25,520 bases of DNA. Origin: Firmicutes bacterium UBA6811 (GTDB lineage Bacteria; Bacillota; SHA-98; UBA4971). Each line of letters opens with the position of its first letter. Position 1 is the first letter of the stretch. The stretch covers positions 17,758 through 43,277 of the forward strand of contig DKEX01000132.1 in assembly GCA_002452295.1 (NCBI GenBank). The letters are read 5' to 3'. Positions 15,223-21,704 of this stretch are shown piece after piece. The notes under the pieces are model-generated. The model did not search any database and was not told the DNA's origin. It saw nothing but the letters and a program-made list of their open reading frames with translations. The translations under genes were made by a program, and so were the position numbers.

Positions 15223-16704
15223 TCACCCCCCTGATGCAGGCCTGAAGCGCCGTACCTCACATCGGCCTCGCGTTGTCTGCCCGGTCACCCTTTGTACAGA
15301 GGCGTTTGTCGCTTTTACCTGTGCTTTTGCCAATTCGTCCAACAGCACGAGGTACATGGCATGCGACCAGAGGAGCGGCGTGGCCACAGGGCCCCAGCGC
15401 TCCTGCCACACCGGCAGGTATGTGGGGTCGTTCACGTGGTCGCTCACTTGCTCTGGGAGCTCGCCGCGTTCGTTGGCGCAGCGTTCGACCCAGTCCACGA
15501 TCGGCGCGGCGGAGGCCGGACGCCCGGCACGGCAGTAATACCACCCCAGCCAGCACGCAAGAAGCGGCCACTCGCCGCCGCCGTAGTATGTATCCTCCGG
15601 GTAGCGGTGGACACCGGAGTGATAGAGGCGTCGCTCAATCTCCTCCACAGTGGACAACATCAAGGGGTCGGATGGCTCCACGACCGCGAACGGCATGGCC
15701 AGCCAGAGGAGGCTTGCATCTATGCTGGGGTTTCCGAGGGACTTCACGAACCGTCCCTGGGCGACTCCGTGGTCGAGTATGTATTCACGGATGCTCTCGG
15801 CGAGGCCGGCAATACCGCTGGCGTTGGGATCGTTGGAGGCGCCCGGGGCGCCGAGCGCGCGAGCGGCGTGCGCAGCATGCGCAGCATGCGCAGCGTATGC
15901 GGAGGGTGCCGCGTGTGCGGCGTGGTCAGCGTGTGCAGCCCAAGCGACGTCGACAGCGCGAGTGGCACAAGTGGCCTGGGTAGCGTGGATGGCCTCGGCG
16001 GCTTCCACGGCTTCGGCGACATCGGCACGCCGGCTGGACTCGACGGCACGTATGGCCGGCCCGGTATGGGCCGTGCAGGCGGTCCGGGGGGTCTTTGGGA
16101 CCTCAGAAACCCCGACGACCTGCGCGGCCGCGCCACCGCATGCAAGCAGGCGGCCTGCGGCAGCGAGGCCTCCGTATAGGCAGGCCAGAGTGGCAGGATG
16201 GAGCCTGTCGCCGAATTCCTCCCAGCAATCATAGTTGGGCATCTTCCAACAGAGGGAGAGGTACCTGATGGTGAGATCGACGCTCTTGCGGGCTTGCTCG
16301 AGGAGCGTGGTATCGCCGGTCATGGCAACGTGCTCCGCGAGACCCCAGAGCCATGTGCCGTAACCGTCCAGCTGGAAGTTGGGCCATTTGTCCTCTTCGG
16401 GGACGCCGTCAATGCGGTAGCGCGTGGGAGGCATGTCGCGGTGGTCGGGGGCCTGCCCGCAGGCCAGGAGATCCGCGATGCGGTCCACGCGCCCGGCCTC
16501 GCGCCTCAGTACGGAATCCACCCACAAGTAGAAGCGCCGTGCGGAGTCGTGGTGGCCGGCCCGGTCCATGGCGTACGCGGTGAAAGTGCCGTCGCGGAGC
16601 CAACAGAATCTGTACGGAGCGAAGGTCGGGCATGCCACGTAGGCGCCGCTTGGCGCTTGATGGCGGCGGATGATCTCGACGCTGTGATCACGCAGGTCTG
16701 GCAC
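15223..16704 (-). CDS. Cytoplasmic GH15 enzyme, isomaltose glucohydrolase / glucoamylase-like, with Ala/His-rich insertion
   Basis: A glucose-releasing exo-enzyme on alpha-glucosides, 493 aa from a GTG at 16704 (AAGGAG 10 nt upstream; GTG 16713 is possible). There is no signal peptide, so it acts inside the cell on imported sugar. GH15 marks are YRFCWLRDGTFTAYAMDRAG, the aromatic block FQLDGYGTWLWGL, YDCWEEFGDRLHPATLA with the candidate general acid Glu162 or Glu163, YGGGEWPLLACWLGWYY, and GELPEQVSD with the candidate base Glu418. Residues about 188-293 are a low-complexity Ala/His/Arg-rich segment (including HAAHAAHAARA) between the two catalytic regions. Removing it leaves about 155 residues between the glutamates, close to the spacing I recall for isomaltose glucohydrolase. 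First gene of the operon. Confidence 0.9.
   Translation of the reverse strand: MPDLRDHSVEIIRRHQAPSGAYVACPTFAPYRFCWLRDGTFTAYAMDRAGHHDSARRFYLWVDSVLRREAGRVDRIADLLACGQAPDHRDMPPTRYRIDGVPEEDKWPNFQLDGYGTWLWGLAEHVAMTGDTTLLEQARKSVDLTIRYLSLCWKMPNYDCWEEFGDRLHPATLACLYGGLAAAGRLLACGGAAAQVVGVSEVPKTPRTACTAHTGPAIRAVESSRRADVAEAVEAAEAIHATQATCATRAVDVAWAAHADHAAHAAPSAYAAHAAHAAHAARALGAPGASNDPNASGIAGLAESIREYILDHGVAQGRFVKSLGNPSIDASLLWLAMPFAVVEPSDPLMLSTVEEIERRLYHSGVHRYPEDTYYGGGEWPLLACWLGWYYCRAGRPASAAPIVDWVERCANERGELPEQVSDHVNDPTYLPVWQERWGPVATPLLWSHAMYLVLLDELAKAQVKATNASVQRVTGQTTRGRCEVRRFRPASGG
15823..16140 (-). repeat. Low-complexity Ala/His-coding insertion with 9-bp repeats inside GH15 gene
   Basis: About 106 codons of biased sequence interrupt the conserved GH15 frame without breaking it. 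At 15868-15894 it contains three direct 9-bp units (GTGCGCAGC, ATGCGCAGC, ATGCGCAGC), encoding a Ala-Ala-His type repeat on the minus strand. More degenerate copies continue to about 16020. Such units can expand by replication slippage in steps that keep the frame. Confidence 0.7.
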
Positions 16705-16792
16705 GAGCTTCACGCTCCTTCGACGCGTCCCTCCGCCTTCTCGCCCCGCCGCTCTCCGGGGCGGCGGCAAGGCCGCCTTTGGCTGTCGCCGG

Positions 16793-16813
16793 CCGACTGC
16801 CGACTGCCGACCG
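16793..16813. repeat. Tandem heptanucleotide repeat, three units
   Basis: CCGACTG, CCGACTG, CCGACCG in direct succession. Similar 7-bp units follow at 16863-16897 and at 16921-16934 (TGCTGAC twice). Confidence 0.6.
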
Positions 16814-16862
16814 GAGGACGCAAACTGCCTGGTGATCGCTCACACCTGTTCGCTGGCTTACG

Positions 16863-16897
16863 GCGACCGACGACCGGTGACCGGTCAGGGGTGACCG
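16863..16897. repeat. Tandem heptanucleotide repeat, five units
   Basis: GCGACCG, ACGACCG, GTGACCG, GTCAGGG, GTGACCG, each exactly 7 bp. Four of the five share the core GACCG. The junction of units three and four creates the palindrome TGACCGGTCA, which matches the core of the operator at 17053-17068. Confidence 0.6.
16878..16887. promoter_or_regulatory. Possible auxiliary operator
   Basis: The perfect 10-bp palindrome TGACCGGTCA repeats the central ten bases of the main operator, 178 bp further into the transcript. Paired operators at such distances are known for LacI-type looping. It may also be a by-product of the heptad repeat. Confidence 0.35.
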
Positions 16898-17052
16898 TTA
16901 GCGAAGCACCAGGTGGCCGGTGCTGACTGCTGACTACCAACCTCGACTTACTGTCCACGGACGACCGGCACGGGCAGATCGGCTGCTCTTGGCTTCCGGC
17001 CTCCATCGTGGGGCATATCAACCTTGCCGCATCGCCGTCATGGTTTACGGTA

Positions 17053-17068
17053 GGTTGACCGGTCAACC
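17053..17068. promoter_or_regulatory. Perfect 16-bp palindromic operator
   Basis: GGTTGACCGGTCAACC is a perfect inverted repeat with central CG, the form expected for a LacI-family operator. It begins 9 bp downstream of the -10 box of the GH15 operon promoter, so a bound repressor would cover the start site. It is about 70 bp upstream of the divergent lacI2 promoter. LacI2 is the obvious candidate to bind it. Confidence 0.75.
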
Positions 17069-17077
17069 ATCAATCCT

Positions 17078-17106
17078 AATGTAGCACCCTCCGTCACTTC
17101 TGTCAA
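17078..17106 (-). promoter_or_regulatory. Sigma-A promoter of the GH15-GH66 operon
   Basis: On the minus strand TTGACA (17106-17101), a 17-bp spacer, and TACATT (17083-17078). Transcription should start near 17070, directly at the operator, and proceed into the GH15 gene. Confidence 0.75.
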
Positions 17107-17135
17107 GGGCGTTCTTCGCACGCGGGTTCACGCGG

Positions 17136-17164
17136 TTGACAGGCCAGCCGCGACGCGGTAAGAT
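17136..17164 (+). promoter_or_regulatory. Sigma-A promoter of lacI2
   Basis: TTGACA (17136-17141), a 17-bp spacer, and TAAGAT (17159-17164). The expected start is near 17171, about 75 nt before the lacI2 start codon. It is divergent from the operon promoter, with the two -35 boxes only 29 bp apart. Confidence 0.78.
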
Positions 17165-17245
17165 TAGGCTGCTAGCATGTTTACCGGGAAACGCGGCTTA
17201 TCAGGCGTTATCGCCTGCCTCACCACCAACCAGGGAAGTGATGCA

Positions 17246-18319
17246 GTGACAACCATACGCGACGTGGCGAAGCGAGCGGGGGTCTCGCACACCACGGTTT
17301 CCAACGTGATCAACAACATCCCCAAGGTCGGCGAGGAGACCCGCCAGCGCGTGCTGCGGGCCATGGCCGAGCTCAGCTTCGAGCCGAACATGGCGGCGAG
17401 GAGCCTGTATACGAAGCGCTCATATCTTGTGGGCTACATGGTTCCCGCGATCACGAACGAGTTCTTCATGAACGTGGCGCGCGGCGCGGAGCGGGTGCTA
17501 TACAGGGAGGGGATCGGCCTCTTTCTGTGTGACACCACCCTTGCGGCCGACCGAGAGGCCGACTACCTACGCCGGCTCATCCGCCATCGCGTGGACGGCA
17601 TCATCGTCAACTACGTGGCAAACCGAAAGACTGTCCATGACGCCGTTCGGGCAGGGATCCCGGTGGTGGCCATCGAGTCGCCGATCGGGGAGCCGAAGAT
17701 ATCGCTGGTAGAGGTGGACAACGCTGGCGCTACAATGCTCGGGGTCGAGCACCTGACCGACCTCGGGCACCGGCAGATCGGAGTTATCGCCATCGACTTC
17801 GAAAGCGACGTCAACAGTGAACGGCTGCGCGGGTTCCAAAACGGGCTGAAACTCCACGATCTCCAGCCACGTCCTGAGTTGCTCATATCTCTCTCGTCAC
17901 TCATTGGGGAGAACGGCTATTTCGACCACACTGTGGACCTCGCGAGAAGCCCGGTGGCAGCCCACCGCGAGTTCTCGAAGATCGTGGAGCGACTCCTGGG
18001 CCTCGCCGACCCACCAACCGCCCTCTTCTGCTTCGACTACCAGAGCGCCATGCTCGTCATCCGCTGCCTTGCCGGGCTGGGGCTTACGCCCGGAAAGGAC
18101 GTTTCGGTCCTTGGTTTCGACGCCCCGAACACCGCCTGCGTGCCGAGGGTCACCACAGTGACGCAGCCGGCGGTCGAGATGGGCTCGATCGCGGCCGAAC
18201 TTCTGCTGGAGAGGATAGAAAACCCGGGCGCCAGGCCCCGATCTGTGCGGCTCTCGGCCCAACTGACAGTGGGCGAAACGACCGCGCCCCCGCCCGACAG
18301 GAAGCTGCAGCATGGATAA
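17246..18319 (+). CDS. LacI-family transcriptional regulator (LacI2), likely repressor of the dextran-sugar operon
   Basis: 357 aa, the only large plus-strand gene. The frame is open from 17177, but the GTG at 17246 follows AGGGAAGTG and gives the canonical N-terminus TTIRDVAKRAGVSHTTVSNV. The hinge region (FEPNMAARSLYTKRSY) leads into a sensor domain (LVGYMVPAITNEFF, VDGIIVNYV, DLGHRQIGVIAIDFE, DVSVLGFD). Its C-terminus ends soon after the last sensor strand. Divergent orientation to the GH15 operon, with a perfect palindrome over that operon's start site, makes it the likely local repressor. The inducer may be an isomalto-oligosaccharide or a product of it. Confidence 0.94.
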   Translation: MTTIRDVAKRAGVSHTTVSNVINNIPKVGEETRQRVLRAMAELSFEPNMAARSLYTKRSYLVGYMVPAITNEFFMNVARGAERVLYREGIGLFLCDTTLAADREADYLRRLIRHRVDGIIVNYVANRKTVHDAVRAGIPVVAIESPIGEPKISLVEVDNAGATMLGVEHLTDLGHRQIGVIAIDFESDVNSERLRGFQNGLKLHDLQPRPELLISLSSLIGENGYFDHTVDLARSPVAAHREFSKIVERLLGLADPPTALFCFDYQSAMLVIRCLAGLGLTPGKDVSVLGFDAPNTACVPRVTTVTQPAVEMGSIAAELLLERIENPGARPRSVRLSAQLTVGETTAPPPDRKLQHG

Positions 18320-18381
18320 AGGCCCAGTTGAACTTGACCTGGCCGATGTCAGACGGTTCTTACGACGCGTTGGTGCAGCCC

Positions 18382-18397
18382 GGGGCATTCTTGCCCC
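18382..18397 (+). terminator. Weak hairpin after lacI2
   Basis: GGGGCA-TTCT-TGCCCC lies 63 nt past the lacI2 stop. It is followed by CCTTG rather than a T-run, so it is a poor intrinsic terminator at best. Confidence 0.3.
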
Positions 18398-18459
18398 CTT
18401 GATCTCGTCGCGGCACTCTGACAATCTGATATTCGGAACGACCGAATGTCAACGAGGTG

Positions 18460-18579
18460 ATGTCCGTGGAACCAGTCAAAATCGGTAAACGCGGAACTAT
18501 GATCCTGCCGTCGGCACTACGTCGCAGGCATGGCTTGAAGGAAGGGAGTTTCATGATCGCCGAGCCCCGGCCCGGCTGA
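18460..18579 (+). CDS. Short AbrB/MazE-like DNA-binding peptide, probably truncated
   Basis: A 39-aa frame from ATG 18460 (or GTG 18466) with GAGGTG close upstream. The sequence VKIGKRGTMILPSALRRRHG, then LKEGSFMIAE, matches the swapped-hairpin AbrB fold found in AbrB/SpoVT regulators and MazE-type antitoxins, whose typical core is K-I-x-x-R-G-x-I-x-L-P followed by G-x-x-x-G. The family normally continues for 30-40 more residues, which would bind a toxin or form the dimer tail. Here it ends with PRPG and a stop, and no toxin gene follows. It is either a remnant of a toxin-antitoxin pair or a minimal DNA-binding peptide. Confidence 0.55.
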   Translation: MSVEPVKIGKRGTMILPSALRRRHGLKEGSFMIAEPRPG

Positions 18580-18599
18580 ATCTCAGGTACAGACACCGC

Positions 18600-19733
18600 T
18601 CATTGTGGAAACGTGCGCGCCCTTGTGCCACTCAATGAACCGGCACGGTGTCCCCGAGGGACCAGCTTCCTTGTGGCTGCATCAGGATGACGGCTCACCG
18701 TGGCGCCCCGGGACGAGGCGCGCGTGATCACCGTGCGACACGCAACGCCGTGCGCTGCGAAGGCTGCGGCCATGGCCGCGGCCACGGCGTGCGGGTCCCC
18801 CGCCGCAAGGGCGAGCACCGACGGACCGGAGCCGCTGAGCGCCGCTCCGAGTGCCCCGGCCTCCCTGGCTGCCGCCAGCACATCGGCCAGGCCAGGCGTG
18901 AGGTCTGCCCTGTAGGGCTGATGGAGCCTGTCCTCCATGGCGTCGGCTAGCAGTTCGAATCTGCCTGACGCAATCGACGCCACGAGAAGCGCGGTCCGGC
19001 TGATGTTGTGGACAGCGTCCGCCAGCGAGACGCTGCTCGGAAGCACGCGCCTCGCAAGCTCGGTCGGCACCTGGAAGTCGGGTATCGCAAGCACGGCGTA
19101 GAGGCTCTTCGGTACATCCAGCTTGAGACACCTCAGGTACCGGTCGCCGGGGGGCGGGCCTGCGGCCGCACGAGCCTGTGCCGCTGCCTCGACAGCCGCA
19201 TCTGCACTTACATGCGCCCCTGCGCCCGCAGCCTGGTGCCTGTCGCCGGTCGCGGCGTCGGCCATGGCAGAAGTCCCGGAGCCGAACCCACGCACGCTGA
19301 CCACGAAGCCGCCGAAGAGGGCCGCCGCCACGTTGTCGGGGTGACCCTCGATCTCGGTCGCGAGCTGAAACAGTTCGTCGCCGCTAAGCGGAGAGCCGGC
19401 GAGGGCGTTGGCGGCGAGGAGGCCCGCCACGATGGCCGCCGCGCTGGACCCAAGGCCACGCGAGACCGGGATGCGCTGCTGCACGTGGATCCGCAGCCCC
19501 GGGACGGACATGCCGACCTCCTCGAAGAGGGCGGCGGCGGACCGAGCCACGAGGTTCGTCCAGTCGAGCGGCAGGTCCCTGCTGTCGCCGAGGACGGTGA
19601 TCTCCAGGCCGGTAGTGGTGGTAGTGCTCATCCTCACCACATTGAAAAGCTCGAGGGCCATGCCCACGGCGTCAAAGCCTGGCCCGAGGTTCGCCGTAGA
19701 CGCCGGTACGCGGACTTCAACGACTTCGACCAC
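18600..19733 (-). CDS. thrB: Homoserine kinase
   Basis: Phosphorylates homoserine with ATP, the step before threonine synthase. 377 aa from a GTG at 19733 (AAGGAAG 9 nt upstream); ATG 19763 is less likely. GHMP-kinase features are VRVPASTANLGPGFDAVG at 8-24, the ATP-binding loop PVSRGLGSSAAA at 89-100, EGHPDNVAAALFGG at 129-142, and GAALSGSGPSVLAL near the C-terminus. The family usually has about 300 residues. The excess comes from an Ala/Gly-rich insertion at about 150-197 and an Arg/Ser-rich tail of about 35 residues. It follows thrC after 265 nt. Confidence 0.95.
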   Translation of the reverse strand: MVEVVEVRVPASTANLGPGFDAVGMALELFNVVRMSTTTTTGLEITVLGDSRDLPLDWTNLVARSAAALFEEVGMSVPGLRIHVQQRIPVSRGLGSSAAAIVAGLLAANALAGSPLSGDELFQLATEIEGHPDNVAAALFGGFVVSVRGFGSGTSAMADAATGDRHQAAGAGAHVSADAAVEAAAQARAAAGPPPGDRYLRCLKLDVPKSLYAVLAIPDFQVPTELARRVLPSSVSLADAVHNISRTALLVASIASGRFELLADAMEDRLHQPYRADLTPGLADVLAAAREAGALGAALSGSGPSVLALAAGDPHAVAAAMAAAFAAHGVACRTVITRASSRGATVSRHPDAATRKLVPRGHRAGSLSGTRARTFPQ

Positions 19734-19855
19734 AGAGATCACCTTCCTTTTTCGCGGGATCATCGCGCATATGATATCACCACAGGTTTTCCCTGCTAGT
19801 TGCCGGTATCACCATCAGAAAGGTGAACGCGTGGCTGGCACGGCCTGTGCGAAGG

Positions 19856-19873
19856 TATAGCATATCTGCTATA
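19856..19873. promoter_or_regulatory. AT-rich 18-bp inverted repeat between thrC and thrB
   Basis: TATAGCA-TATC-TGCTATA, 7-bp perfect arms, in the 265-nt spacer upstream of thrB. On the minus strand it contains TGCTATACC, an extended -10-like element without a clear -35 box. It may be a thrB promoter with an operator, or only a weak hairpin. Confidence 0.3.
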
Positions 19874-19998
19874 TCCCCCGATTGCGCACAACCTCCTGTC
19901 GCGTGGCGCCGCCGGGCAAGCCCCCGGCACGAGTCCCAGGGCGCGGCGCCGCTCCGCTGGCGGCCAGATCTGACCCACGGGCGCACGCGAAACCATGT

Positions 19999-21327
19999 TC
20001 AGTCGAGGGGAGTCCCCGCCCGGGCGAGGGCAGCCTCCACCGAGGCCGTGTCCGCTTCCGCCACAAGCGGGGCCGCGCCGAGCCGCATCATCGCCTCGGG
20101 GTCCTTCAGGCCGTGGCCGGTGAGGACACACACGACGGTGGCGTCGCGCGGGCCTGTGACCTCCTCCCCGCGCCGCTGGAAGTAGCCCTGACGCGCCAGC
20201 TTCAGCACGCCTGCGACTGACGCAGCCGACGCAGGCTCCACCAGGACCCCCTCCCGCGCCGCCAGCAGGCGGCCCGCCTCGAGGATCTCGTCGTCCGTCA
20301 CGCTGTCTATGAGGCCGCCCGATTCGTCGCGCGCCGCAACGGCCTTCGTCCAGCTCGCGGGGTTTCCGATTCTGATGGCCGTCGCTATCGTCTCCGGCCG
20401 ATCCACTGGATGACCCAGGACGATCGGTGCAGCCCCCGCCGCCTGAAAACCGAGCATCCGCGGTAGCGACGATATCTTCCCGCGCTCCACGTATTCACGA
20501 AAACCTCTCCAGTAGGCCGTGATGTTGCCTGCGTTCCCCACCGGGATTGAGAGGTAATCGGGCGCCCTCTCGCCAAGCTGGTCGCACACCTCGAAGGCCG
20601 CCGTCTTCTGGCCCTCGATCCGGTCGGGGTTGAGGGAGTTCACCAGCGCGATCCTGTGTTTCGCCACCATCTCGCGCACCACCGCCAGCGCACTGTCGAA
20701 GTTGCCCCTCACGGCCACCACGACCGCCCCATGGGCCACCGCCTGTGCCAGCTTTCCGCCGGCGATGGCAGCCTCGGGGATGACCACCACGCACCGCATG
20801 CCCACCCTTGCGCAGTAGGCCGCGGCCGAGGCCGAGGTGTTGCCCGTGGACGCGCACATCGCCACGCGGTACCGGGCCTCGCGCGCACGGCTCACGGCGA
20901 AGGCCATGCCCCTGTCCTTGAAGGAGCCTGTGGGGTTCAGTCCCTCATACTTGAGGTAGACGCGCACCGCACCGGCCGCGCCGGCCGCCCCGGCCCGCTC
21001 GACCGCGCTGGCCACCCCAGTTGCCCAGGAGCCGTCAGCGCCCCCGGCCCCTGCTGCAGCGCCGGTCGCATTTACGGCCGCGACCGCGTCCTCCGTTCCT
21101 GCTGTCTCCGCCGCCCGCATTGCGTCCGCAGCCCCTCCCGTCCCGCCGTTCCTTGGCGCCCTCGCGTGCCATGCGGCCATCGCCGCATCCGAGACTACCT
21201 TCGAGATCCACGGAGCCTCGATGAGCGGCGTACCCCCTTCGTTCAGCGTGACGACTGCCGCGGGGGCAACTGGCGGCAGGTAGGACCCATACGCAGCGAT
21301 AATCCCTCCGGGGGACATGCGCGACAT
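19999..21327 (-). CDS. thrC: Threonine synthase
   Basis: PLP enzyme converting O-phosphohomoserine to threonine. 442 aa from the ATG at 21327; the longer start at 21396 is excluded because it would overlap the -10 box. Family marks are LNEGGTPLIEAP at 28-39, the PLP lysine Lys137 in LNPTGSFKDRGM, the phosphate-binding loop CASTGNTSASAAAY, IPVGNAGNITAYWRGF, and VEPASAASVAG. Between residues 44 and 121, about 75 residues of Ala/Gly-rich sequence separate two motifs that are normally close together. Together with thrB this is the terminal threonine branch. Confidence 0.96.
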   Translation of the reverse strand: MSRMSPGGIIAAYGSYLPPVAPAAVVTLNEGGTPLIEAPWISKVVSDAAMAAWHARAPRNGGTGGAADAMRAAETAGTEDAVAAVNATGAAAGAGGADGSWATGVASAVERAGAAGAAGAVRVYLKYEGLNPTGSFKDRGMAFAVSRAREARYRVAMCASTGNTSASAAAYCARVGMRCVVVIPEAAIAGGKLAQAVAHGAVVVAVRGNFDSALAVVREMVAKHRIALVNSLNPDRIEGQKTAAFEVCDQLGERAPDYLSIPVGNAGNITAYWRGFREYVERGKISSLPRMLGFQAAGAAPIVLGHPVDRPETIATAIRIGNPASWTKAVAARDESGGLIDSVTDDEILEAGRLLAAREGVLVEPASAASVAGVLKLARQGYFQRRGEEVTGPRDATVVCVLTGHGLKDPEAMMRLGAAPLVAEADTASVEAALARAGTPLD

Positions 21328-21704
21328 GACCGTGTGTTTTCCCTCCCAGCACCGGGAGCAAGAGGAAGGATGCACCCGGAGTGTATATTGATGCATATTC
21401 TACCACGAACCGGTCAGGAATTCCACAAGAAATCGGCGGCGTGTGTCGGCGGCGGTGTTGCCGGGGGCGGTTGTCGGCGGCCTGGGAGTTGCAGCGGGAG
21501 CCTGCTGCGGAAATCGGTCGCACTGGGCAAGATCGATGGCAGAAGCTCTCGCCTTCTCATCAGTCCGCGCGCACAGGACGGTTCCGGAAAGACCGACCCT
21601 TTTGGAGCGACCATGTTAGAGCAGGGGATGATGGGTCCGTCCTGAAGGTCGTGCGAGGCGCGCCGTCCCTGTCGGCCATCCCCCGCACCTGGGCGGCCGC
21701 CGCC
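21328..21704. other. Intergenic region upstream of thrC (377 nt)
   Basis: No supported gene. It holds the thrC promoter, and on the thrC leader side a 5-bp hairpin (CTCCC at 21343-21347 with GGGAG at 21354-21358) that includes the probable thrC ribosome binding site. I looked for a T-box (AGGGTGGNACCGCG-type core) and did not find one. Confidence 0.5.
21397..21405 (-). promoter_or_regulatory. Extended -10 promoter element for thrC
   Basis: On the minus strand TGGTAGAAT, a TGn-extended -10 box, about 70 nt before the thrC start. The -35 region is poor, as expected for extended -10 promoters. The nadE promoter has the same TGGTAnAAT form. Confidence 0.45.

Larger units (their letters stand above)
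16705..17040 (-). other. Long leader of the GH15 operon (about 350 nt) with heptad repeats
   Basis: Between the operon promoter and the GH15 start I see no convincing gene. The frame from 17066 to 16710 on the minus strand lacks a ribosome binding site and reads as Arg/Pro/Ser-rich noise. The leader holds 7-bp tandem units in three places and a second partial operator (16878-16887). It is unusually long for a simple sugar operon. Confidence 0.5.

Noticed and set aside
15292..16179. Plus-strand Gly-rich frame opposite GH15
   Set aside because: Its Gly-rich repeats are only the complement of the Ala/His-rich insertion; the GH15 motifs on the other strand are decisive.
16710..17066. Minus-strand frame of 118 codons in the GH15 leader
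   Set aside because: No ribosome binding site, no motif, and composition dominated by the heptad repeats.
21328..21704. Possible T-box or threonine-leader riboswitch before thrC, and a CTGATGAG hammerhead-like string near 21560
   Set aside because: No T-box core, specifier loop or terminator was found, and the hammerhead string lacks the matching GAAA side and stems.
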